A DNA stretch of 64,000 nucleotides from Ceraceosorus guamensis (taxonomy: Eukaryota > Basidiomycota > Exobasidiomycetes > Ceraceosorales > Ceraceosoraceae): the NCBI RefSeq assembly GCF_003144195.1, contig NW_020290037.1:124373-188372 (forward strand), given 5' to 3'. The stretch's first letter is position 1. The number at the start of each line of letters is the position of its first letter. Positions 41,028 through 51,625 of this stretch are shown piece after piece. Both the position numbers and the translations under genes were made by a program. The notes beneath the pieces were generated by a model, which had not been told where the DNA came from, ran no database searches, and saw only the letters and a program-made list of their open reading frames with translations.

Positions 41028-41416
41028 CGTGATGGTGTGACTGTCAGACAGCTGGTATGTGGGGAGGGCGTGCGTTTGAGTCGTGAACAACTGGCTGGAG
41101 CCGCGGCGAACAGACCTCTGAAAGGTGGACGGGCCCGGGTTGCGCGTAGATGAGAGGGTGGATTGTGTCGCTGGCGATGGTTCGAGTCAGAGCGTAATGC
41201 TGACCACTACGTGCAAGTGGACAATTCTGATGAGTCCGTACAGAGATGATGTGAGGACGTCCACCATTGAAGTCCGAAATCACAACCAGGGATCATGAGA
41301 GGAGCAGGTGGCAAGGCATACATATGTTCACAGGGACGAGGTGTATTGCAGACATTTGCTCGCAGGTGTCACGGCAAAAATTAGAGTATATATATCTGTG
41401 ACATGTTTCTTACAGT
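41028..41416. other. Intergenic between SLU7 start and the 5S region
   Basis: This is the likely SLU7 promoter. It includes a TATATATAT word near 41386-41395, directly before the 5S-derived sequence. No gene is seen. Confidence 0.4.
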
Positions 41417-41660
41417 ATCTACGGCCATACCACGGGAAAAGCACAGGATCCCGTCCAATCTCCTAAGTCGAGTGCGGCGAGCGAAGCGAGCCGCACGGGA
41501 CGTCTGGCGCACTTGTGCGCCCGGCCAGCAGCGAGCAAAGCAAGCACTTGTGCGCCCGGCCAGCAGCGAGCAAAGCAAGCTGCACGGGACGTCTGCTTGG
41601 TGCGGGGAGCAATGCAAGCTGCACAGGGTGGTGGGTGTGAGGACCGTAGGGTCTGCAGGC
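41417..41660 (+). pseudogene. Broken 5S rRNA copy interrupted by tandem-repeat DNA
   Basis: Bases 41418-41461 match the first 44 nt of the intact 5S gene downstream, starting ATCTACGGCCA and reaching ATCCCGTC. Weaker resemblance continues to about 41480. Then about 160 bp of unrelated tandem repeat follows. A short 5S-like word (CCGTAGGGTCT, about 41644-41654) comes next and the similarity ends. Box C and the closing 3' stem are missing, so it cannot fold as 5S rRNA. It is best read as a decayed 5S copy split by repeat expansion or insertion. Confidence 0.65.
41511..41580. repeat. Exact 35-bp tandem duplication
   Basis: The 35-bp unit beginning ACTTGTGCGCCCGGCCAGCA is present twice in perfect tandem (41511-41545 and 41546-41580). 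A third, diverged part-copy lies at about 41663-41698. The word GCACGGGACGTCTG occurs on both sides of the pair (41493-41506 and 41582-41595), so an older, larger duplication is likely. Confidence 0.9.
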
Positions 41661-41784
41661 AAACTTGTGCGCCCAGTCTTGGCGCAAGCAAGCTGCACAA
41701 GACTCACAACTGTGTGTCTAAACCTGTGAAGGTACATCTTGAACACACATGCACATCATATACATCTCACATCCTCTCATAGAT

Positions 41785-41903
41785 ATCTACGGCCACACCA
41801 CAGGAAAAGTGCCTGGTCCCGTCTGATCCCAGAAGCGGAAACCCTGTAGGGTCTAGTCAGTATTGCGGTGGGGGACCACGCGAGAATCCTAGATGCCGTA
41901 GGT
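41785..41903 (+). rRNA. 5S ribosomal RNA
   Basis: The gene is 119 nt, the expected length. The terminal stem pairs ATCTACGGC at the 5' end with GCCGTAGGT at the 3' end. The GGTCCCGTCTGATC core, the TCTAGTCAGTA segment and the box-C region GGTGGGGGACCACGCGAGAATCC follow the basidiomycete 5S pattern, and a run of five T directly follows as RNA polymerase III terminator. The middle (CAGAAGCGGAAACC) departs from the usual CAGTTAAGCA box-A form, so it may be a divergent copy. It stands alone between protein genes, as dispersed 5S genes do in many fungi. Confidence 0.88.
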
Positions 41904-42319
41904 TTTTGACATTTTTTATAGTCTGCGAGCGTTTCGAACCCAGTCCCCCGCGTGTTGAACGCTGCAACCCAGGCGACGAACCACTGGGTTACGTGTCAGG
42001 CGTGGGCTCCCACGCCAAACGTCGAACAGGTGGAGTCTTGAGTCCAAAGTCCAAATTTGAAGGCCGCGCCGGCGCCGGCGCCGCATTCGCCTCTTTGGCT
42101 GCGAAGAAGCAAGAAGGTCCAATGGCAGGAGGCACGCCAATCGTAAATCTCGAAGCACACCTCTCCTCTCACCGTCATTTGTGCTTCCTCTAGACACTCA
42201 CCAACGCGCATCACCATCCTGCTGGAAAGGAGCAGCGATACCGGTCATCGCCCGCTCAGATATATCGAAACGCAGCCTGGCTTAAAGCAAAACCGCACCC
42301 ACACCCACCGCTGCCCATC
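41904..42319. other. Gap between 5S gene and DRG1, with tRNA-like inverted repeats
   Basis: On the minus strand of about 41928-42005 there is an A-box-like TAACCCAGTGG and a B-box-like GGTTCGAAAC at tRNA spacing. AACCCAG/CTGGGTT and AGCGTT/AACGCT inverted repeats lie between them. The acceptor and T stems do not pair, so no tRNA is called. CGCCGGCGCCGGCGCC near 42066-42083 is a GC palindrome. Confidence 0.3.
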
Positions 42320-43987
42320 ATGACGACTGTTCAGAAGATCAAAGAGATTGAGGATGAGATGGCCAAGTGAGTGGTGTGTTGATGTGCAGAATGCCAGGCA
42401 AAGTCACCTCATCGCTCCTTCATCCTGTCGACGATTCAGGACGCAAAAGAACAAGGCCACCTCTTACCATCTGGGTCAATTGCGCGCCAAGCTGGCCAAG
42501 CTGAAGAGGGAACTTATCACTCCTTCTGGAGGAGGTGGCGGCGCAGGATTGGGTTTCGATGTTGCCAGAACCGGGCTGGCCAGTGTCGGGTTTGTGGGAT
42601 TCCCAAGTGTGGGGAAGAGTACGCTGTGAGTCGTTGAGCAAAGTTTCCTACAGCGACGATGCTGAAGCTTGACACCCGTGCTGCTCGCGCTGCTTGACCG
42701 GCAGCATGTCAGGCTTGACGGGCACCACATCCGAAGCGGCCGCATACGAGTTCACTACGCTGACTACGGTTCCTGGTACCATGAATGTACATGGAGCGAA
42801 GATTCAAATCTTGGACTTGCCGGGTATCATCGAGGGTGCCAAGGATGGCAAAGGCAGAGGCAGACAAGTCATTGCAGTCGCTCGGACATGCAACCTCATC
42901 TTCATCGTTCTCGACGTCTGCAAGCCTCTGGTGAGCATCATTGCTCTGTCACAGCTGTCAAACCTCCCCTCGCAAACGCTCACATCTCGACCTTTTCCCT
43001 CGACAACTCTCGTAGAAAGACAAGTCGATCTTGGAGAACGAGCTGGAGGGTTTCGGCATTCGATTGAACAAGAAGCCGCCCAATATTGTGGTCAAGAAGA
43101 AGGACAAGGGTGGAATCAGCGTGACGAACACAGTGCCACTTACTCAGATCGATAGCGACACCATTCGAGCTGTGCTCAGCGAGTACCGCATCAGCAACGC
43201 GGATGTAGCTTTTAGGGAGGATGCAAATGTGGAGCAATTCATTGAGTGAGTCCCGCGTGATGACGCCACCGAAGTCCAGAGGATTTGCTCATTCTTTGAA
43301 CGCCTCGTCCCACGTCACAGTGTCTTGGAAGGCAATCGAATCTACATTGTGAGTCCTGGGCTGATGCTGTGCTTCTTTAGCGTCACGCAAGCTGACCCGC
43401 TCGACTTGTCGCAACGCGCAGCCTTGCATCTACGTCCTGAACAAGATTGATCAAATCACAATCGAGGAGCTAGACCTCTTGTATCGCATTCCCAATTCCG
43501 TTCCCATCTCTTCGCGCATGTGGCTAAACGTGGACGACGAGCTGGTGGAGCGAATGTGGATGGAGCTAAAGTTGGTCAGAGTGTACACCAAGCCGAGAAA
43601 ACAAGCGCCAGATTACTCTCAGCCAGTCGTGCTGCGTCAGGGCAAATGCACAATCGAAGACTTTGCCAATGCCATCCACAAAGAGTGAGTTCATCGACGT
43701 ATCGCATACACAAGTGTCGGGAATCGTTGCGGGCTTGGCTCACGCTAACTTGCCTGCCGCCACACACAGCATCGTCTCACAATTCCGCATCGCGATGGTC
43801 TATGGCTCTAGCGCCAAGCATCCTCGAGGTCAGAGGGTGGGTCTCGAGCACGTGCTGCAGGATGAAGGTGAGTGCAGCGCTCTGCGCCCGACGTGTGTGC
43901 ACGAGCGAGCTGACACACGCTTCGTCATGCGCTCGCACCGTGATCGTGCCGCGTGCTTCAGACGTCGTCACCTTGTTCAAGCGCTGA
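42320..43987 (+). CDS. RBG1: Developmentally regulated GTP-binding protein, DRG1/Rbg1 type
   Basis: Eight exons (42320-42366, 42440-42625, 42705-42930, 43016-43245, 43321-43348, 43422-43684, 43770-43867, 43962-43987) give 367 residues, exactly the length of animal DRG1. The basic N-terminal helix ([23 protein letters not shown]) is followed by G1 GFPSVGKST (69-77), the G2 Thr in TTLTTVPG, G3 DLPGI and G4 NKID. The TGS domain follows ([19 protein letters not shown] to [15 protein letters not shown]), and the protein ends VVTLFKR. DRG1 binds ribosomes with its partner DFRP1/Tma46 and relieves stalled elongation. Exon 5 is only 28 bp. Confidence 0.96.
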
Positions 43988-44450
43988 ACATGGTCCAAAG
44001 ACTCTCTTGTACCATCCTTTGAGATCGAATGCGTCATCTTTGGTGTTGCCCCAATGTACGCTCGTTCGACTCCTCGAACCCGTGCCTTCACCATCTCGAG
44101 ATTGTCACGAGAGCTGGCAAGGGTGCATCAAGCTGAACTTTGACCGCTCGCAGCGCGAGTCCACGACTCATCTGACGCCGTCCGATCGCTCTAGGTGCGA
44201 CCAGTGTCGCCGATCAATGTTTCAATTTGCATCCCACCGCCGAACAGAGCTCCAGTCCATGCGATGCTCATCAACAAGACTCGATCGTCAATTCTAAATG
44301 CTGTTGTGCTATTGCATCTCGTCACCAGATGAGTGTCAAAGTCGAAGTGTCTGCATCGAGCATACATCAGAAGATGCAGTCGACTCGGTCTCGAGTCGTG
44401 CAAAGCGAACGAACGCCGCCCCTTGGCCGCCGACCATGAGCCTGGGCAGA
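43988..44450. other. Convergent gap, no gene seen
   Basis: This lies between the DRG1 and NDUFA8 stop codons. A long minus-strand open frame here overlaps the NDUFA8 tail in another frame and has no motif. Confidence 0.5.
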
Positions 44451-45456
44451 TCAGCGTTGGGAGCCAGTCAAGATGGGGTTCGTCTTTTCGTGAATTTGCG
44501 GCTGACCCTCGGGCGACCCGGGAATGTTCTTTGACAATTTCTGCGAGTGGAAGAGTCTTGAGGATCAGGATGAAGTCCAGCAGTGTGCGTGATGCGTCAT
44601 AGCAGCGACTGAGCCCGTAAAGCTCGTTTCGGGCGCTCGTAGCAGGTCTTGATGAGGGCGCGCGCTCCTCAAGCTCGCCTGACTGAACCACTCACCAGCT
44701 TGTCGAAAGCACATTTATTCAATGGTCGTTCTGCTTTGCGGCATCTGTACAGTTCCTGCAGGTCCCGAAACGCCGGACGAGCATTCGTGAGGGTGATTTA
44801 GTGAGCGCCTGGAGGAGATCTCGAAAGACGATGTGGCTGCGCAACTGCACTCACATGGTTCTCGTTCTCCAGACATTGCCAATGAGCATCCCACTCCTTG
44901 CCGCACGCCTGTCCCATCTTGGCCAACCTGTCAAGCGCAGCAGCACGTCACATGCGATCAGCTCCTCGTAAAAGTTTACAGGATAGCATTTGCCAAAGGC
45001 TGCGGCTCGAGAGTGAGAGAGCACGCTCCACTTCGCGTATACGGCTCGCAATTGCTGAGCGGGACCCTTTGCGAGCCCGTGAAGCAGACGTCTCCATGGC
45101 CGTTGGGCGTCGGTGTCAAGCCACCCCAGACTACTTGATGCCCATGCCACACCTCCACCGTGCGGCTACTGCCGCATGCCCTTCCCTTGCAGACCTTTTC
45201 GCAGCACTCACAAGTCCTGGGTGCACCTAGTGACTCTCCTGCCCTCCTTCAAACAATGTTTGGGATCCCTATCCTCATTCTTGCAGAGGATGAAATCCTC
45301 GTTCACATTCTTGCAATGTTGACCGAGGAAGAAGGCGATGCTCTTCAGAGGTGCTGAAGTCGTTCCCACCTCTTCCACCTTTGGTTCGGAAGATGGTGCC
45401 GGCGCTGGTTCCCTATAGGGAGTGGAAAGGAAGATGGCCTCTCTGTGCGTGGCCAT
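44451..45456 (-). CDS. NDUFA8: Mitochondrial complex I accessory subunit NDUFA8 (quadruple CX9C)
   Basis: Four minus-strand exons (45456-45212, 44927-44855, 44755-44696, 44540-44451) give about 155 residues. Four CX9C motifs are exact: CKNVNEDFILC and CLKEGRRVTRC in exon 1, CGKEWDAHWQC in exon 2 and CRKAERPLNKC in exon 3. The tail LSKNIPGSPEGQPQIHEKTN matches the proline-rich end of the family. CX9C proteins are oxidised by the Mia40 relay in the intermembrane space; NDUFA8 stabilises the membrane arm of NADH:ubiquinone oxidoreductase. So the organism has a proton-pumping complex I, unlike Saccharomyces. Start: the ATG at 45456 (MATHREAIF); the frame extends upstream but without ATG. It is head-to-head with the zinc-knuckle gene. 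Confidence 0.94.
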
Positions 45457-46252
45457 TGCGAAGCAGCGTCTCGATGGGATCTGCAAGCGATTAGGAGGAC
45501 GAGCTACTGGTTGCTGAATGGACCAATGCCTCTGTGCGCTTCAAGAGGAGGTCGGCTCTAGGCTGTTGAGTGTGTGAATGAGCCCTACCGGTACCTACGT
45601 CAGGAAGATCTAGCCGTGCCGGTGACAGTGGAGTGGAGTAATGCCTTCTCTGTGGTAGGATGAGCGGCGCGCCCTGTGCGTACTCACATCTCATGACTGT
45701 GTGCGCGTGTGCGTGTGCGTGTGCGTGTGCGTGCAGTCACGGGTCACGAGTACGGATCTACGTGGTACAGTCACAGTATAGTCAATGAGCCAGGGCTTGA
45801 GTCACTCAGACTCTGGCGCGTGCACCACAAAGCCACGTGGTGCCATGCATGAGCCCGAGGTGCTCGTTTGGAGTTCCAATCAAGTCACGCGGGGCTTTTG
45901 GGCTCCGCGCCAAGAAAGAGCGGGGGGGCCGTGATGAGGCAAGGTGTGGAAAAAAAAAGTTAGAACCGCTGGGATGCCTAGCTGATGCTGCATCCCTGCT
46001 TGGGGGCCCTGCTGCTGTACCGCGCGGTGCTGTCGTGCGACTGGTGTGCACTTTGGACTCGAGCGGGGCCAGACCGAGCCATGCTGCAAAGGAGGCCGAT
46101 TTGCTTTGCTTCTAAATGAGTCCCGCGAGTGCAGACATCGCATCGATTCCCCTCCTTCGCCCTTTGCCCCCTTCTTCCACATCGGCGAGTGAAGCATCAA
46201 ATCAGCTGCAACAAGGATCAATCAAGCGAAGGGAAACGAAGCGGAAGCGACA
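45457..46252. promoter_or_regulatory. Divergent promoter region of NDUFA8 and the zinc-knuckle gene
   Basis: About 800 bp separate the two start codons. It holds a (GTGCGT)n hexamer run (about 45700-45734) and an A-run near 45951. I see no gene. Regulatory use is inferred from layout. Confidence 0.35.
45700..45734. repeat. (GTGCGT)n hexanucleotide repeat
   Basis: About five to six tandem GTGCGT units follow a GTGTGCGC start. Confidence 0.93.
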
Positions 46253-47198
46253 ATGGTGCGAAGACGCAGCTGTTTTGTGTGCGGCCAGCTGGGCCACTTG
46301 GCCGAGGCTTGTGGCTCCACCGAGAGACTTTGCGTGAGTTCATTTGGGGCTTCATACGTCGCAGGGCCGGCTCGATGAAGATGGCAGTAAACGGACGCTT
46401 GCCAGCCAGGCCGCCTGCAAGCTTGACAGAGATGTGATGGGGCACTTGCAGAGCAGAGCTGCCATTGCGAGGGACGCCAAAGAGGAGAGATCCCACCGCG
46501 TACTGCGAGAACGCGCAGCGAGCAACCCACGCTCACACTCGACCCACTTGCTCACCCACACTCTCTGCTGCAGTTCAACTGCTCCAAGCCCGGCCACGAG
46601 TCTTCGGCCTGCCCCGAGGAGCGTACCGTGGCCACGAAGCAGTGCTACGCCTGTGGCGAGTCGGGCCACATCAAGTCTGCCTGCCCCAACCCGACGAGCG
46701 CATCCGCGGCCGTCGCGACCGCGACGGGAGCTGCGCCTGGAGTGGTCAAGTCCGAGTCTCTCGCCAAACGTGTGGGCGGAGTCAACGGTCAGAACAAGAA
46801 GGCTGCGGCAGCCTGCTACACTTGCGGTGGACCTCACTTGGCTCGCCAATGCCCTCAAGGTTTCTCTGCCAAACCAGCTGCTGCCAATGCTGATCGTCCT
46901 TGCTACAATTGTGGCGTGGCCGGTCACAGAGCTAAAGATTGCACGTCGGAAGCTACGGAGGCTGGCGCGGCTGCTGCTAGCAAGGCTCCTCCTCGTAGAC
47001 AGCGTGGAGCACCGGGCACTTGCTATGGATGCGGTCAACCTGGTCACGTCAGGCGGTGAGCGTCCTTCAATCTCTAACAGCGCGTCTCTGACGAGCGACG
47101 AGCTGACATCGCTTTGTTGCATTCTGACTCTTAGCGAGTGCCCAGCACACGCTGATCCTCCCGCCGCTCCTACTAGCGCGGCCGTGATGGCTATCTAA
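46253..47198 (+). CDS. GIS2: CCHC zinc-knuckle nucleic-acid-binding protein (GIS2/CNBP type)
   Basis: Three exons (46253-46333, 46574-47055, 47135-47198) give about 208 residues. Six knuckles can be read: CFVCGQLGHLAEAC, C-FNCSKPGHESSAC, CYACGESGHIKSAC, a shortened CYTCGGPHLARQC, CYNCGVAGHRAKDC and CYGCGQPGHVRREC. The first Cys of knuckle 2 is the last codon of exon 1, and knuckle 6 is split by intron 2. Knuckle 4 has CX2CX3HX4C spacing, one residue short of CX2CX4HX4C. An Ala-rich linker and a second low-complexity linker separate the knuckle groups. Gis2/CNBP proteins bind single-stranded DNA and G-rich mRNA and act in translation and stress granules. Exact orthology is inferred from domain make-up. 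Confidence 0.9.
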
Positions 47199-47772
47199 GT
47201 GCGGATGCATGTTACAAGCGCTGCCGAGGTTCGAAGGGATCTTCCAAGTCAATCACGAAAATAGGGAGGAGGACAGCTGCATGATTCAGGGCTCAGATCG
47301 TGGTGCATGCCCACGTCTCTAAATTTTGGAAGGAGGCGGCTTCTTGGTGCAATATGATTGGTGTACGTACGCTCAGACGAGAATGCTGGAGTTGGATGAC
47401 TTGTGCCACATTTGAGGTTCACGTGCGAGATCGCCTCCGTTTCGAGCTTTCGGCAAGTAGAATCCGGTTTCCGTGCGCTCAATTCCCACGTCCAAGGCTC
47501 CTCTGAGACGGCTTTAGCACTCTGCAAGCTCCGAATGACGCTGAACCGTGATCATCTCGGTAGTAAAATGTCTGGATGACTCGCTTTCGCTTCGTAAAGG
47601 CGATGCAGAACACGGCAGGCGCAGCGTGAACGAGATGATATTGCATCAGGAATCGGCATGTGCACCACAACTACATGTAGGTCTGCGGCTAGTATTCCGC
47701 CGTCGTGGAAAGTTCGGGCTCTCGGAGAACAACAGCAAGTCTTGAAGACATCGGCCTGCCATGCAAGCATAC
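47199..47772. other. Convergent gap, no gene seen
   Basis: This lies between the stops of the zinc-knuckle gene and the nucleostemin-like gene. Only short incidental frames are present. Confidence 0.5.
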
Positions 47773-50299
47773 TCACTTGCCACCTTGCACAGCCTTCTTG
47801 GCCTTCTTTGCTAGCCTCTTGGCCCGTTTGCTCAAAGGATTGAAAACGTCATCAGCAGCGGTGGTAATCGGTGCAGCTCGCTTTTTGCTCTGTTCTCCAA
47901 GCGCCGCCTTTGGCACGTTTTTTCCGACCGCCTTGCTCACAGCGCCCTTGGAAGTTTGGGCAGCGCGGGAGTCCACAACGCGAGCCGTCTTGGCGTTCGG
48001 CTTACTCTGGACAACTGTGCTTCGCTTCTTGAGGATGGACCGGGGAGCCTCTTTGGCGTGCGTAAATTGCTTCACCTCATCAGATCGCGCATCCGCGTCA
48101 TCCTCATCAATGTCCGCTTCCTCGTCTTGGTCCTCTGCTTCCTCATCGTCCTCGTCGTCCTCATCGTCCTCGTCGTCCTCATCGTCCTCGTCGTCCCACT
48201 CTTCTCCCTCCGCACTATCCTCCTCGTCCTCTCCCGCGTCACTCTCTTCTTCGTCCTCCTCAAGCGGTGCAGCAGCGAGAGCGACCAGTCCATCAAGCAT
48301 AGAGTCGCTCGCGTCGTCCTTCAACCGAAGCTCTCGCGCCCTGCCATTGAGCCCCTTCCTCCACTCCTTCAAACGCAAGGCAGTCTCTCCCAACAGCTCG
48401 ACCAGCTTGATGCTTCCGGCTTCGATGGCCTTAGAAAGCACTGGGTCGGAGGTGATGGAGCGTGGAGGCGTCCTGTAGTAGGCTATAGAGCCGTCGGACC
48501 AATCTCTCAATACGTTGCGAGCTGCAGCGACCGTATCGGGTACGCTTCCCTATGGGCCAAGAGAAAATCAAGCGCATTGAGACGCGTCAGACGTGTGTCA
48601 GGCTTCCAAGTCGGTCGGAGCAGCCCCGATACAGCCGAAAGATCGACTCACCTTCTTGTTACGGCCTTGAGACTTTGCAACTTCAAGCAGAAACTCATCG
48701 GCATCCCTTTGAGCCTTTTCGCTCAGCGCCTTGCTGCCACCAGGTGTATTCGTAGAGCCAGACATGAATGATCCAAATGCAGGAATGTTATACGCGAGCA
48801 TGAGGTCCGTCAAGGAGTGGGTGTGCCGAAGGAGTGCATAGACTGCGGACGCGGCGGCCAGAATTTGTGCGTGTCAGCGTGCAGGTGAGGACATCCGCAT
48901 CCGAAGCTCCGGTTCATACTTACTCAAAGGCAAAGGTTCCTTAATCTTCTGTAATTGACCTACATTCCTGAGCAATATCCTTCTCGCAGCCTTCTCATCT
49001 CTGATTCTATCCAATTCCGTTTCCTCGTCCGCCTCCATGACCTGGCTCTCCTCCCTTTCCTCCTCCGCCTCCAGAGCTTCCTCTTCCGCATTTGAAAGGT
49101 TGGCCAGTTTGGAATTGGCACTGACGATGGCTGGAGTGTCGTACAAGGCAAAGCTCTGCTTTGTTGAAGACGGCAGTGCAAGATCCAGGGCTACGGCGAG
49201 GTGCTGCGCCAGAGAGCTTCGGCCAGACTGCGGAAGGTCGCCGAATGGCAAGGATGGTCGTCAGCATCATCTGCGAGCCTTGTCATGGAATGGCGGCGCA
49301 GTGCTCACATTTTCCAGACCAGCAACGACAACTGCGTCTCTAAGCTCGCCCTCATCTTCTGTGCTTTCTGTCGCAACTCGATCCAAAAGAGAAGCAATGT
49401 GTTCCGCTAGGGGTGCAATACCTGCCGGAGACTGCTTGGCTGGCGATGCGGTCGCAAAGACGGCGTAATTAGTCTGATGAGAGAGCGCGACTTGCCAGGC
49501 AGCGGCATTCTCGATCGGGACCAGGTCTGGTTAGAGGGAATACAGTGAGCCATCGTTCCGCCTTCGGCGCACAATCATGAATCTGGCTCCACTGACCTGT
49601 CTTGGTCAGGACGAGCACTTTGGGAACGTCTTCGAAAGCTTCCAAGGTGGGCACACGCCAAGCTGCGGGCTCTCGAGCGTCCAAAGTAATGAGGAGCGCG
49701 CGCACTCTGGGCGAAGCATCCTGGATTGTAGCTTGCTTCAGGTCCGAGAGCGTACCTCTGAACAGCAGAGGGGTGGCCACCTCCTGCTCGGCTGGCGAGT
49801 CACCGCTGACACCCGTCTCGGCAATAGCCTTTGCTCTCAAAATGGATTCCGCTAGCTCTGCATCTGCCAAGGATTGCGCGCCGCCGACTTTGATACGAGT
49901 AACGCCCGCTTCAGCTTCGGCCTCATCGTCGGACAATTCTTGCTCTGCCTTTCTCTTCTCTCCCCGCCTCAATGCTCGTCTGGCTTCCACAGCATCAGCT
50001 TGCTCTTGACGTTCCTAATGCAAAAGTGCCGAGTAAGTACGCAGCTTTGCATACCGCGATGAAGCGCCGAGGCCTCGCGCACTCACCCTATCCTTCCTAT
50101 CTTCCAGCTCTTTCAATAGTTGCTCCTTGTAGGGATAACTGTTGGGAATGCCAGGGTCCGCCTTTTTCTTGCTTCTCCACGTGGGATCCTTCTTGGCTGC
50201 TCTGCGCGCCTTGCGATGATGTTCGCTCACCTTCTTCTTAATTTTCTCCCTTTGCTTGGTGCTCACACGTTTGGACAGACGCTTCTTCACGCGCACCAT
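47773..50299 (-). CDS. Nucleostemin/Nug1-family protein with degenerate GTPase motifs
   Basis: Six minus-strand exons (50299-50087, 50014-49597, 49526-49309, 49227-48924, 48842-48652, 48549-47773) give about 706 residues. The basic head MVRVKKRLSKRVSTKQREK and KARRAAKKDP...IPNSYPYKEQLL match nucleostemin, Grn1 and Nug1. The circularly permuted order is kept: the G4-like TKTD (208-211) comes before the G1-like loop GLENSGRSSL (280-289), and a G3-like DTPAI (313-317) follows. The P-loop Lys is Arg and the G3 Gly is Ala, so GTP binding and hydrolysis are doubtful. The downstream family core is present (LLRNVGQL, DEFLLEVAKSQGRNKKG, VLRDWSDGSIAYYRTPP). A highly acidic Asp/Glu tract (about 555-600) and a basic tail follow. 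Members act in nucleolar 60S assembly and export. Confidence 0.88.
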
Positions 50300-51625
50300 G
50301 CTGCTCTACGTCTGAATGGTATATGCCGGTTGAGGGAACCAAAGGTCTGCGAGGCAAAGCGATGTTTGAACAATCGAGTCGAAGATGAGCTATGCTCGGC
50401 TACCCCTTCGGCAATGTATGGTGCGGCAGCAAGACGGATAAGCAGATGGTAATAAAGCCTGTGGATGTAGATGGTCAAGCACTGGATGCCCTTAGAGGTC
50501 AAGATCGTCCATCCAACAAGCCATTCACGATTGTTGCGGTCACGAGTGCTTCATCGATGCATCGCATGCATATGCCCCTCCCGAACATTTTTTTGTGTCC
50601 GTGGTCCGTGGAGAAGGTTAGAAGAAAAAAAAATCCAGGGTCACGTGAAAGATCTTTCCGGCTCAGCGCGTAGCACGCGCTCGCTCCCACGCATCCATGC
50701 ACGGATCCACGTCAAAGCGCGTCGATCACGGAGGCGGCTGGCTCATCTCGACGCAGGCCGACATCAATTGAGCTGTGCACGACCACTTCAGTGCCGAGGA
50801 ATTACAAGACAGATATCATTCATTGCAGACATCATCCATTCGTCTTTCACAAGTCAAAAGTGAGTGTGACAATCACTGCTAAACCATGCAGCACATCTCG
50901 TCTGGTGCTTCTGTTATGTGCGCACGCACGTGCAGCATGCGCCCATGTAAACACTACCACGTTTGTTTGCATGCATCCCTTCTGCTTCACGAAATTCATA
51001 CTTTTCGCTGCCTTCGTGGTAGTTTCCTCCTCTCCCTTACTCACCACGGCGCCGCCGCCGCCGCATGCATCCCCGAGCGAAGAACGTGGCGTGTGGACTC
51101 TCATTGTATGCTAATTGACATTTCGGATTGGTGATACACGGATGTGGCCTCGAGTGGATAGCTACAATGACGCTGAAAGCAAGCTGGGGAATGAAAGTCT
51201 CCTGATGTGTGTTGAAAGTGAAGGACCACGTTACGTGAACTCGGCTGCTGATCGATATGTAGGCCTCTGGTTGATTTGTAAACTTGGTGGAATGCGCGTC
51301 ACACTGAGCCGACCGGTAGAAAGTCGTGGAAAAGCGCCGACACAATGGGGGAAAAGACTTCTCTTGCTCGTACCGCCGATCGAGGGCTGATCTGACAAAG
51401 GGCAGCAGCGTTCGCGTGTTTTTCTTGCTGCAGGCTTGAGGTGCGAGTCTAACGCAAGTTTGTCAGTCTTGTGCCCAAAGAGTGCGAAGAAAAAAGATTT
51501 GGCAGTCGATGACAGCGGACTTTGCAATGAGCAGAGCATCACCGTGCGACAGATGCTTCACTTCGGTAGATTGATCCATAGCCCACCCAGCATTGCGAAT
51601 GGGCGACGACTCGGAGGCTCCTCGC
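50300..51625. other. Intergenic, no supported gene
   Basis: This lies upstream of the nucleostemin-like gene and downstream of the FunK1 gene. It holds A-runs near 50628 and a CGCCGCCGCCG run near 51052. The open frames show no motif. An alternative end of the FunK1 gene could extend into 51463-51625. Confidence 0.45.

Noticed and set aside
41928-42005. tRNA gene on the minus strand
   Set aside because: A- and B-box-like words are present, but the acceptor and T-arm stems do not pair, so it is listed only as a low-interest observation.
42066-42083. CGCCGGCGCCGGCGCC palindrome as a possible regulatory or recombination site
   Set aside because: Simple GC-rich repeat with no known partner; nothing beyond symmetry supports a role.
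44191-44691. Minus-strand frame of 166 codons
   Set aside because: It runs through the NDUFA8 exon 4 and its preceding intron in the wrong frame; the right frame gives the conserved NDUFA8 tail.
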